DNA of 6,848 nucleotides from Pseudomonadota bacterium. Lineage in GTDB: Bacteria; Pseudomonadota; Alphaproteobacteria; Rhizobiales; Rhizobiaceae. Numbering within the stretch: the stretch's first letter is position 1; each line of letters starts with the position of its first letter. The stretch is taken from positions 1 through 6,848 of the forward strand of contig JAEXXS010000085.1 in the NCBI GenBank assembly GCA_023451915.1, written 5' to 3'. Made by a program: the position numbers and the translations under genes. Of this stretch, positions 1-5,401 are shown piece after piece. The notes under the pieces were generated by a model. The model ran no database searches and was not told the DNA's origin. It worked only from the letters and a program-made list of their open reading frames with translations.

Positions 1-1025
1 CCGCGGCGACCAAGGCGGCGCTGACGGCGCTTATCACCGGTGAGTTCCCCGACCCGGTCGGAATCATTTTGCCGAAGGGCGAAGTGCCCTATTTCCAGCT
101 GGCCTATGAAGGGCTTGGGGATGGCTATGCCATGGCGGGCATCGTCAAGGATGCGGGCGACGACCCGGATGTCACGCATGGCGCAACAATCATTTCCACC
201 GTCTTTCCGGCACCGCCTGGAACCGGCGTGGTTTTTCGCGCTGGCGAAGGTGTCGGAACCGTCACGCGGGCCGGTCTGCCCATTCCCCCCGGTGAAGCTG
301 CGATCAACCCGGTGCCCCGCCGTATGATGACCGAAATCTGCGAGGAAATCTGCGCCGAATATGGCCTCCCCGCCGATCTCGTCATCACCATTTCCGTGCC
401 CGATGGCGAAGAAATCGCCAAGAAAACGTGGAACCCGCGTCTTGGCATTGTCGGCGGCATTTCCATTCTCGGCACCACCGGTGTTGTGCATCCCTTCTCA
501 TGCTCGGCCTGGATTCACTCCATTCATCGCGGCATTGATGTGGCGCGTGCGGCGGGCCAGAAACATGTGCTTGGCGCGACCGGCTCCACCTCGGAAGATG
601 CCGCGCAGGCGATCTACGACCTGCCTGATTTCGCCATTCTCGACATGGGCGATTTTGCGGGCGGCGTGCTCAAATATCTGCGCGACCATCCGATCGACAG
701 GCTGACCATCGCAGGCGGTTTCGCCAAGCTTACCAAGCTTGCTCAAGGCGCGCTCGACCTGCATTCGGCCCGCAGTCAGGTCGATATGGGTTTTCTGGCA
801 GAGATTGCCGAACAGGCGGGCGCACCCGGAAACCTCAAGGACCGGATTCTCTTTGCGAACACCGCCAAGGAAGTGCTTGATATGACAAAGGTAATTGGCA
901 TCGATATCGCCGCGCCGATTGCCGTCAAGGCAAAGGAAACGGCGCTTGCGACCTTGCGCGGTGCACCAGTCGACGTGGAAATCATCGTGACCGACCGGGC
1001 GGGAGCCATCCTTGCCCGCGTCTAG
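1..1025 (+). CDS. cbiD: Cobalt-precorrin-5B (C1)-methyltransferase CbiD, 5'-partial
   Basis: The frame is open from position 3 to the TAG at 1023-1025 and gives 340 residues. CbiD proteins are usually about 365 residues, so roughly 25 N-terminal residues lie outside the window. The visible start (AATKAALTALITGEFPDPV) fits just after the family's GACAxAATKAA N-terminal motif. Other family-like blocks are KDAGDDPDVTHG, GEGVGTVTRAGLPIPPGEAA followed by INPVPRRM, GISILGTTGVVHPFSCSAW, and TIAGGFAKLTKLAQGALDLHS near the C-terminus. CbiD uses S-adenosylmethionine to methylate C-1 of the corrin precursor in the cytoplasm. It belongs classically to the cobalt-early pathway, but here it sits with cobN of the cobalt-late pathway, so it probably replaces CobF (inference). 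Its 3' end overlaps cobK by 14 bp in another frame. The internal ATG at 69 is not the true start because conserved sequence continues upstream of it. Confidence 0.95.
   Translation, partial: AATKAALTALITGEFPDPVGIILPKGEVPYFQLAYEGLGDGYAMAGIVKDAGDDPDVTHGATIISTVFPAPPGTGVVFRAGEGVGTVTRAGLPIPPGEAAINPVPRRMMTEICEEICAEYGLPADLVITISVPDGEEIAKKTWNPRLGIVGGISILGTTGVVHPFSCSAWIHSIHRGIDVARAAGQKHVLGATGSTSEDAAQAIYDLPDFAILDMGDFAGGVLKYLRDHPIDRLTIAGGFAKLTKLAQGALDLHSARSQVDMGFLAEIAEQAGAPGNLKDRILFANTAKEVLDMTKVIGIDIAAPIAVKAKETALATLRGAPVDVEIIVTDRAGAILARV
1001..1005 (+). promoter_or_regulatory. Ribosome binding site of cobK (supports TTG start)
   Basis: GGGAG lies 6 nt before the TTG at 1012, inside the end of cbiD. No ATG or GTG is placed to start the conserved VLILGGTTEA segment, so this site supports the TTG start and coupling to cbiD. 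Confidence 0.6.
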
Positions 1026-1758
1026 GCCCAAGGTCCTCATTCTGGGTGGCACGACCGAAGCAGCACAGCTGGCGCAGGCGCTTTCGGCACTGTCAATCGA
1101 AGTTGTGACCTCCCTTGCGGGACGCACCGCCAATCCTGCCCCCTTGCCCGGTGCGGTGCGCAGCGGCGGCTTCGGTGGCGCTGACGGTCTTGCAGCCTAT
1201 ATCGCTGCTGAGGCAATCGATTACGTCATCGATGCAACCCACCCCTATGCCACCCGCATTTCCCAAAATGCAGTGACGGCAACCGCATCGACCGGCACGC
1301 CCCTGCTCCGGCTGGAGCGTTCGCAATGGGTGCAGCAGAATGGCGATCAATGGATCAATGTGGCCGATGAAGAAGAAGCTGCAAAGCTGATCCCGGCGGG
1401 CGAACGCGTCTTCCTCGCGCTCGGGCGTCAGCATATTGCGCCTTTCGCAACCCGAGCGGATGCGCATTTCATCATGCGCATGATCGACCCGACCGACGCT
1501 CCCCTGCCTGCGAATTGCGAAATCCTGCTCGCCAGACCGGGCACTTATGTGCAGGAAAAGCAGTTTCTGATGGAAAAGCGCATCGGTCTGATTGTCTGTC
1601 GCAATTCTGGCGGCGACACGTCTTATGCCAAGATCCAGGCCGCGCGCGATCTCGCCTTACCCGTCATGATGATCGCCCGCCCTCCGGTCGCGGCTGAACA
1701 TGTTATGGAGTCGGTGGACGAAACGATCCGGCTGGTCCGCTTACAGTTCGGATTTTGA
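1012..1758 (+). CDS. cobK: Precorrin-6A reductase CobK
   Basis: This 248-residue protein has the normal family length. CobK reduces precorrin-6A to the dihydro form (precorrin-6B) with NADPH in the cytoplasm. Visible motifs are the N-terminal nucleotide-binding strand-turn KVLILGGTTEAAQLA (about 7-21), SLAGR (34-38), DATHPYA (74-80), and RNSGGDTSYAKIQAAR (197-212), all typical of the CobK/CbiJ family. The start is TTG, chosen because GGGAG sits 6 nt upstream and the conserved strand begins only a few residues later. It overlaps cbiD by 14 bp, which suggests one transcript and coupled translation. Its last 18 bp also overlap the end of the oppositely oriented cobM. CbiJ is homologous, so the cobalt-free substrate is inferred from the presence of cobN rather than from this sequence. 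Confidence 0.95.
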   Translation: MPASRPKVLILGGTTEAAQLAQALSALSIEVVTSLAGRTANPAPLPGAVRSGGFGGADGLAAYIAAEAIDYVIDATHPYATRISQNAVTATASTGTPLLRLERSQWVQQNGDQWINVADEEEAAKLIPAGERVFLALGRQHIAPFATRADAHFIMRMIDPTDAPLPANCEILLARPGTYVQEKQFLMEKRIGLIVCRNSGGDTSYAKIQAARDLALPVMMIARPPVAAEHVMESVDETIRLVRLQFGF

Positions 1759-2505
1759 GCGTGCTGCGTGGCTATGCGCTTCGTGATAGAGCGCCGAGTC
1801 CCGAAAATTCTTCGGATCGAGCCCACGCCCGACGAAAATCATCGCAGTCCGCTTCAGATCAGCTGCTTCTATCTTTCCGGCAATATCCGACAGGGTGCCC
1901 CGCAGGATCAATTCATCCGGCCAGCCGATCCGATAGGCCACAACGACCGGGCAATCCGCGCCATAGAGCGGCGTCAAATCGCGCTCGATCTTGCCAAGAT
2001 TGCGGATCGACAGGTGGATGACCAATGTGGCCCCGGAACGCCCAAGCGTGGCAAGGTCTTCGCCTTCCGGCATGGCCGAGGATTTCATCGATGTGCGCGT
2101 CAAAATGATCGTCTGGTTGACTTCCGGGATCGTCAGTTCCTGCTTCATCGCGGCTGCAGCTGCGGCAAAAGCCGGAACGCCCGGCGTCACGTCATAGGGG
2201 ATTTCCAGCGCATCGAGCCTGCGCATCTGTTCGGCGACCGCGCCATAAATTGACGGATCACCGGAATGAACGCGGGCGACATCCTGCCCCTTCGCATGGG
2301 CTGCCGCCATTTCCGCTATGATTTCATCAAGCGTCATGGATGCGCTGTCGACAAGGCGAGCATCTATGGGAGCGGACGCAACCACATCCTTTGGCACCAG
2401 CGAACCCGCATAAATGCAGACGGGGCATTTTTCGATCAGCCGCAGGCCGCGCACAGTGATGAGATCTGCCGCGCCCGGCCCGGCGCCAATGAAATGAACG
2501 GTCAC
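1741..2505 (-). CDS. cobM: Precorrin-4 C(11)-methyltransferase CobM
   Basis: This 254-residue SAM-dependent tetrapyrrole methylase adds the C-11 methyl group to precorrin-4, giving precorrin-5. Family motifs are clear: VHFIGAGPGAADLITVRG at the N-terminus (3-20), VHSGDPSIYGA (79-89), YDVTPGVPAFAAAAA (104-118), and AYRIGWPDE (190-198). The start is GTG at 2505, placed directly before the conserved first strand. AGG lies about 9 nt upstream and overlaps the cobE stop codon. cobM follows cobE after only 6 nt and is the last gene of a leftward TerB-like gene-cobE-cobM unit. Its TAA stop (1743-1741) lies inside cobK, so the two genes end by overlapping. CbiF of the cobalt-early route is homologous; CobM is preferred because of the cobN/cobE context. 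Confidence 0.95.
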   Translation of the reverse strand: MTVHFIGAGPGAADLITVRGLRLIEKCPVCIYAGSLVPKDVVASAPIDARLVDSASMTLDEIIAEMAAAHAKGQDVARVHSGDPSIYGAVAEQMRRLDALEIPYDVTPGVPAFAAAAAAMKQELTIPEVNQTIILTRTSMKSSAMPEGEDLATLGRSGATLVIHLSIRNLGKIERDLTPLYGADCPVVVAYRIGWPDELILRGTLSDIAGKIEAADLKRTAMIFVGRGLDPKNFRDSALYHEAHSHAARSKSEL

Positions 2506-2511
2506 TTTGTC

Positions 2512-2913
2512 TTACCTGTTTTCTTGTCCCGCCACGGCCAGCGCAGCGGTCGCGTGAAGCACGCCCGTCTTGTGAACGACGAGCTTGGCCGTTGGCCCTG
2601 CCCCGGCAAGTGCGGCAGCTTCGGCCACGCCATGGCAACCGATGCGCTTGAACACAGCCTCGGAAGGATTGGCAAGGCGCGGCGTTTCTTCTTCCAGACG
2701 CCCCGCCTCAAAGAACCGCAAGCCGCAATCGTAATGAGCGGCCAGTTCCGCCCAGATGGAATCACCGGCTTTCGATGCGAGCGTTGCAATCATATCCGGC
2801 TTGCGTAGCCCGCATTGGGATAGAACAGTGCCAGCAAGGGCCATCAGCTCTACAAGCGTCGCGCCTGAAGAGCTGCCCATTCCGAGAACTGCAAGCTGCG
2901 CCTCACGCCCCAC
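2512..2913 (-). CDS. cobE: Cobalamin biosynthesis protein CobE (CbiG C-terminal domain family)
   Basis: This 133-residue protein resembles the small CobE/CbiG-C domain family. Features are an N-terminal strand plus glycine-rich turn LAVLGMGSSSGAT (7-19), a central TLASKAGDS (44-52), a GVAEAAALAGAG block (95-106), and a closing KTGVLHATAALA (115-126). CobE is needed for oxygen-dependent cobalamin synthesis, but its exact role is unsettled; binding or carrying corrin intermediates has been proposed. The frame is open to an ATG at 2976, but that start would add residues unlike the family and a 74-bp overlap. GTG at 2913, with GAGG 8 nt upstream, puts the conserved strand near the N-terminus and leaves an 11-bp overlap with the TerB-like gene. 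The TAA stop lies 6 nt before cobM. The start is less certain than the identity. Confidence 0.88.
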   Translation of the reverse strand: MGREAQLAVLGMGSSSGATLVELMALAGTVLSQCGLRKPDMIATLASKAGDSIWAELAAHYDCGLRFFEAGRLEEETPRLANPSEAVFKRIGCHGVAEAAALAGAGPTAKLVVHKTGVLHATAALAVAGQENR

Positions 2914-3352
2914 AGGGCGAGCCTCGTTGCGCCTGCTGCAATTCCTCGCGCTTGATGCCCAGCACATCGGCAACACGCTGGATCAGCACCGTTTCCGATT
3001 TATCGATGCGGTTATCGGCGCAGGCAATCGTCATCAGATCGCGCAAAAGAGAAAGACGCCGTTCGGGCGCCATTTCGGCCAGCATATTTGCAGCTTGCTT
3101 TGTCGTGGTCTCGTAAGCGAAATCCTTGAGATATTCGGCCACTTCGGGGATATCTTCCGCCGCGATACCGAAATTCCTGAAGGCGATTTCCTTGAAGGCG
3201 GCAATTTCCGCCGGGTGCTGGTCGCCATCGGCGAACACCACATGCAAAAGCAGCAGCAATTCCGCAGCCAGCGCCGGATCATCGGCAACACGCTGCACGG
3301 CACTCTTCTTATTCAAAAATGCGCTAATGCGGTCGAAGATGCTTTCGCTCAT
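2903..3352 (-). CDS. TerB-like (tellurite resistance TerB family) protein
   Basis: This is a 149-residue, largely helical, soluble protein with no signal peptide or membrane segment. It carries two similar acidic motifs in a TerB-like arrangement, ADGDQHPAE (41-49) and ADNRIDKSE (112-120). Each is followed by an amphipathic helix, which suggests an internal duplication. TerB-like acidic loops are thought to bind divalent metal, but the function of stand-alone members is mostly unknown and no other ter genes are visible here. The start is the ATG at 3352, because a strong GGAGG sits 5 nt upstream; a longer in-frame TTG start at 3412 lacks this. It is the first gene of the leftward unit and overlaps cobE by 11 bp. 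A role in cobalt or corrinoid handling is a guess from context only. Confidence 0.8.
   Translation of the reverse strand: MSESIFDRISAFLNKKSAVQRVADDPALAAELLLLLHVVFADGDQHPAEIAAFKEIAFRNFGIAAEDIPEVAEYLKDFAYETTTKQAANMLAEMAPERRLSLLRDLMTIACADNRIDKSETVLIQRVADVLGIKREELQQAQRGSPCGA
2922..2925 (-). promoter_or_regulatory. Ribosome binding site of cobE (supports GTG start)
   Basis: GAGG lies 8 nt before the GTG at 2913, inside the 3' end of the TerB-like gene. It supports this start over the upstream ATG at 2976. Confidence 0.5.
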
Positions 3353-3354
3353 AG

Positions 3355-3362
3355 CCCCCTCC
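3355..3362 (-). promoter_or_regulatory. Ribosome binding site of the TerB-like gene
   Basis: GGAGGGGG on the minus strand ends 2 nt before the ATG at 3352; counted from GGAGG the gap is 5 nt. It is the strongest Shine-Dalgarno sequence in the window and fixes this start rather than the upstream TTG. Confidence 0.75.
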
Positions 3363-3409
3363 GGGTTGATGGTCAGAACCACATCATTAATGCTGGCGGA
3401 TCGGGAAAA

Positions 3410-3430
3410 CAACGTTATGTTGCGACAACA
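3410..3430. repeat. Short nested inverted repeat, possible operator
   Basis: TGTTGCGACAACA (3418-3430) is a perfect 5-bp inverted repeat with a 3-nt centre. The upstream CAAC at 3410-3413 pairs with the same GTTG, giving CAAC-N5-GTTG-N3-CAAC. It lies 18 nt before the TSUP start codon. It could be a regulator site or a small leader hairpin, or it could be chance. Confidence 0.3.
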
Positions 3431-3447
3431 GTTCCCGGACCCTCTCC

Positions 3448-4233
3448 ATGCCAGAATTTCTCGATACCATCACCCTGCTCCTGACGGCTGCCGCGTTCAT
3501 TGCGGGCATCATCGATTCCATTGCCGGCGGTGGGGGCATGATCACGATCCCCGCTTTGCTGCTCGCAGGCATTCCCCCGGTAGAAGCGCTCGGCACCAAT
3601 AAGCTGCAAGGCCTGTTCGGGTCGTCTTCGGCGACAATCGCCTATGCGCGCAAGGGACATGTGAATATTCGCGAGCAATGGCGGGAAGCGCTTGCTTCGC
3701 TGGTCGGTTCTGTTTTCGGTGCGCTGCTTGCCACTGTCCTGCCGGTGGTAATCATGCGGGCCGCGCTGCCGCTGCTTTTGATGGCAATCGCGCTTTATTT
3801 CGCGCTGAAGCCGAATATCGGCGATATCGACCGTTCGCGTCGTATTGGCCCGTTTCTGTTCGGCATGACCATTGTGCCGCTGATCGGTTTTTACGACGGT
3901 GTGTTCGGTCCCGGCACCGGATCGTTCTTCATGCTGGCCTTTGTGGCGCTGGCGGGCTACGGCGTCTTGAAAGCCACAGCGCATACGAAGCTGTTGAACT
4001 GCGCCTCCAATGTGGGGGGCTTTGCGACCTTTGCAGCGGTCGGTGTCATCAACTGGAAGATCGGCATCTGCATGGGTATTGCGCAGTTCATCGGCGCGCA
4101 GATCGGCGCAAGCCTTGCGATGAAGGTCGGCTCGCGCATGATCAAACCATTGCTGATCGTGGTCAGCCTCGCACTAGCCGTGCGCCTGTTGATGGACCCG
4201 ACCAATCCGCTCCGGCAGTGGGTCGGGTTTTAG
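3448..4233 (+). CDS. TSUP (TauE/SafE) family membrane transporter
   Basis: This 261-residue, highly hydrophobic protein has the normal length for the family and about eight predicted membrane segments. It shows the family's internal duplication: IIDSIAGGGGMITIPALLLAG (residues 21-41, split here by the helix) in the first half is echoed by GFYDGVFGPGTGSFFMLAF (147-165) in the second. Other family-like blocks are ALGTNKLQGLFGSSSAT (47-63) and ATAHTKLLNCASNVGG (176-191). Family members move small anions such as sulfite, sulfoacetate or related organosulfur compounds; the substrate here is unknown. The ATG at 3448 is the only usual start codon after the in-frame stop at 3388, but it has no good Shine-Dalgarno sequence. 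The gene is monocistronic and its TAG stop lies in the end of the palindromic element. Import of cobalt or sulfur compounds for B12 synthesis is only a context hypothesis. Confidence 0.9.
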   Translation: MPEFLDTITLLLTAAAFIAGIIDSIAGGGGMITIPALLLAGIPPVEALGTNKLQGLFGSSSATIAYARKGHVNIREQWREALASLVGSVFGALLATVLPVVIMRAALPLLLMAIALYFALKPNIGDIDRSRRIGPFLFGMTIVPLIGFYDGVFGPGTGSFFMLAFVALAGYGVLKATAHTKLLNCASNVGGFATFAAVGVINWKIGICMGIAQFIGAQIGASLAMKVGSRMIKPLLIVVSLALAVRLLMDPTNPLRQWVGF

Positions 4234-4334
4234 AGCATTTCCAGCAAAAGTGCGTAGCGGTTTTGCGTAGGATAATGCGTAAAAACAAATAGATAGAGCG
4301 GTTCCACGATTCCGTTTTAACCGGAACCGCTCTA
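4231..4334. repeat. 104-bp palindromic repeat element (Bru-RS-like)
   Basis: The element begins TAGAGC and ends GCTCTA. It holds two stem-loops. The left one pairs GCATT (4235-4239) with AATGC (4274-4278) and GCAAAA (4244-4249) with TTTTGC (4261-4266). The right one has 12-bp perfect arms TAGAGCGGTTCC (4294-4305) and GGAACCGCTCTA (4323-4334) around a 17-nt loop. Length and structure resemble the roughly 103-105-bp palindromic Bru-RS repeats described in Brucella, and similar AGAGC-ended palindromes are scattered in Rhizobiales genomes; I judged this from memory, not by alignment. Only one copy lies in this window. Its two ends form the stop codons of the flanking convergent genes. Confidence 0.7.
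4281..4334 (-). terminator. Probable intrinsic terminator after the cobN-cobO-EamA operon
   Basis: Read on the minus strand, the 12-bp stem (arms 4334-4323 and 4305-4294) starts at the stop codon of the EamA-type gene. It is followed by a T-rich run, TCTATTTGTTTTTACG (4293-4278). This looks like a Rho-independent terminator for the leftward operon. On the plus strand no T-run follows either stem-loop, so termination of the TSUP transcript is less clear. Confidence 0.5.
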
Positions 4335-4760
4335 AACCCGCAGCGCCACCAGCACCACGCCACAACCGATCAGCACGATGCCGAACCAGTTGATGGTCGA
4401 CATGCGCTCACCGAGAAAGACAGCGCCGAACAGCGCCACAAGCACCACCGAAAGCTTGTCGACGGGCGCGACGCGCGCCGCATCGCCAATTTGCAGAGCG
4501 CGGAAATAGGCAAGCCAGGACGCCCCGGTCGCCAGACCGGACAGGACGAGAAACAGCCAGGACCGGGCAGAAATCTCGCCCGGCCTTTGCCATTGGCCGG
4601 TGATCGTCAGAAACAGGCACAGCGCACCGATAATAACAAAGGTGCGGACCAGTGTTGCAAAGTCCGAATTGATGCCCTGAATGCCGACTTTTGCAAAAAT
4701 CGCGGTCAGCGCGGCGAATACCGCCGACATCAGTGCCCAGAACTGCCAGCTTGCCATCAT
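4332..4760 (-). CDS. Half-size EamA/DMT-family transporter
   Basis: This is a 142-residue membrane protein with about five hydrophobic segments (roughly 8-25, 38-54, 68-86, 98-117 and 122-140). It corresponds to a single EamA domain, whereas most EamA transporters carry two. Conserved-looking blocks are LATGASWLAYFRALQIGDAA (76-95) and APVDKLSVVLVALFGAVFLG (98-117) followed by ER. Single-domain members probably work as dimers. Start codons overlap as ATG-ATG at 4760 and 4757; either is possible. The first follows the cobO stop codon by only 2 nt with no close Shine-Dalgarno sequence, so translation probably restarts from cobO. The TAG stop is the first codon of the palindromic element. The substrate is unknown; linkage to cobN-cobO suggests cobalt, a corrinoid or a precursor (inference). 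Confidence 0.88.
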   Translation of the reverse strand: MMASWQFWALMSAVFAALTAIFAKVGIQGINSDFATLVRTFVIIGALCLFLTITGQWQRPGEISARSWLFLVLSGLATGASWLAYFRALQIGDAARVAPVDKLSVVLVALFGAVFLGERMSTINWFGIVLIGCGVVLVALRV

Positions 4761-4762
4761 AA

Positions 4763-5401
4763 TCAGAACTCTATCCCCTTCTGGGCTTTCACGCCCGAAC
4801 GGAACGGATGCTTGATCATTTCCATCTCGGTGACAAGATCAGCCGCCTCGATCAGCTCATCTTTCGCATTCCGACCGGTCACGATGACGTGCTTCATTTC
4901 CGGCTTGGCTTTCAGCACTTCGACGATTTCTTCCACGGGAAGATAATCATAGCGCAGAACGATATTCAGCTCATCGCACAGCACCATATCAATCTCTTCA
5001 TCCATGATCATGGCCTTGGCCTGTTCCCATGCGCCGCGCGCCATGGCAATATCGCGGCTGCGATCCTGCGTTTCCCAGGTAAAGCCTTCGCCCAGCGCAG
5101 AAATCGTCACCTGATCGGGAAACTTTTCCAGAACCCAACGTTCGCCCGTGTCCCACGATCCTTTGACGAACTGCACAACGCCGATCTTCATGCCGTGGCC
5201 AAGCGCGCGGAAAACCATGCCGAAACCGGCAGTGGATTTGCCCTTGCCCTTGCCGGTATGGACGATCACCAGCCCCTTTTCCTCAGTTTTCGTAGCTTGA
5301 ATCTTGTCTCGCGCGGCCTTCTTCTTGCGCATCTTATCCGCATGGCGCGCATTCAGCTCTTCTTCGGTCATCGACAGAAGTTTTTCAGATTTCTCAGCCA
5401 T
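4763..5401 (-). CDS. cobO: Cob(I)yrinic acid a,c-diamide adenosyltransferase CobO
   Basis: This 212-residue enzyme of the CobA/CobO/BtuR type transfers the 5'-deoxyadenosyl group of ATP to the reduced cobalt of cobyrinic acid a,c-diamide, in the cytoplasm. The family P-loop GKGKGKST is at 50-57 after VIVHTG. MVLCDELN in the second half is the Walker-B-like segment, and the C-terminus HPFRSGVKAQKGIEF is characteristic. The first 40 residues are charged and lysine-rich (EEELNARHADKMRKKKAARD), as in other CobO proteins. The ATG at 5401 overlaps the end of cobN by 8 bp, with AGGG about 6 nt upstream. Downstream, the EamA-type gene follows after 2 nt. CobO acts right after cobalt insertion by the CobN complex, so the operon order mirrors the pathway. 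Confidence 0.97.
   Translation of the reverse strand: MAEKSEKLLSMTEEELNARHADKMRKKKAARDKIQATKTEEKGLVIVHTGKGKGKSTAGFGMVFRALGHGMKIGVVQFVKGSWDTGERWVLEKFPDQVTISALGEGFTWETQDRSRDIAMARGAWEQAKAMIMDEEIDMVLCDELNIVLRYDYLPVEEIVEVLKAKPEMKHVIVTGRNAKDELIEAADLVTEMEMIKHPFRSGVKAQKGIEF

Larger units (their letters stand above)
3353..3447. promoter_or_regulatory. Divergent intergenic region (TerB-like gene / TSUP transporter)
   Basis: This 95-bp gap is the only place in the window where two genes start back to back, so it must hold promoters for the leftward TerB-like-cobE-cobM unit and probably for the TSUP gene. It is richer in A+T than the flanking genes, with ATCATTAATG at 3383-3392 and AAAACAACG at 3406-3414. 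I see no convincing -35/-10 pair on either strand and nothing resembling the conserved B12 box of a cobalamin riboswitch. The region is also too short for a full one. Confidence 0.5.

Noticed and set aside
498..1133. 211-codon open frame on the minus strand opposite cbiD
   Set aside because: It is a mirror frame of a clearly conserved gene, with Arg/Cys/His-rich composition and no recognisable motif. Such frames are common in GC-rich coding DNA.
2266..2808. Plus-strand open frame across the cobM/cobE junction
   Set aside because: Both genes on the opposite strand are strongly supported by family motifs; the frame is a shadow.
2512..2976. Longer cobE form starting at the ATG at 2976
   Set aside because: It would add 21 residues not resembling the family and overlap the TerB-like gene by 74 bp. 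The GTG at 2913 with GAGG 8 nt upstream fits better.
2903..3412. Longer TerB-like form from the TTG at 3412
   Set aside because: The ATG at 3352 has a near-perfect GGAGG at proper spacing, and the extra 20 residues look like translated leader.
3415..3984. 189-codon minus-strand frame opposite the TSUP gene
   Set aside because: Its product is Gln/Arg/His-rich low-complexity sequence, the expected mirror of a hydrophobic membrane protein.
4234..4334. Palindrome considered as a small RNA gene or insertion-sequence remnant
   Set aside because: There is no promoter, transposase fragment or target duplication to support either. A dispersed palindromic repeat is the simpler reading.
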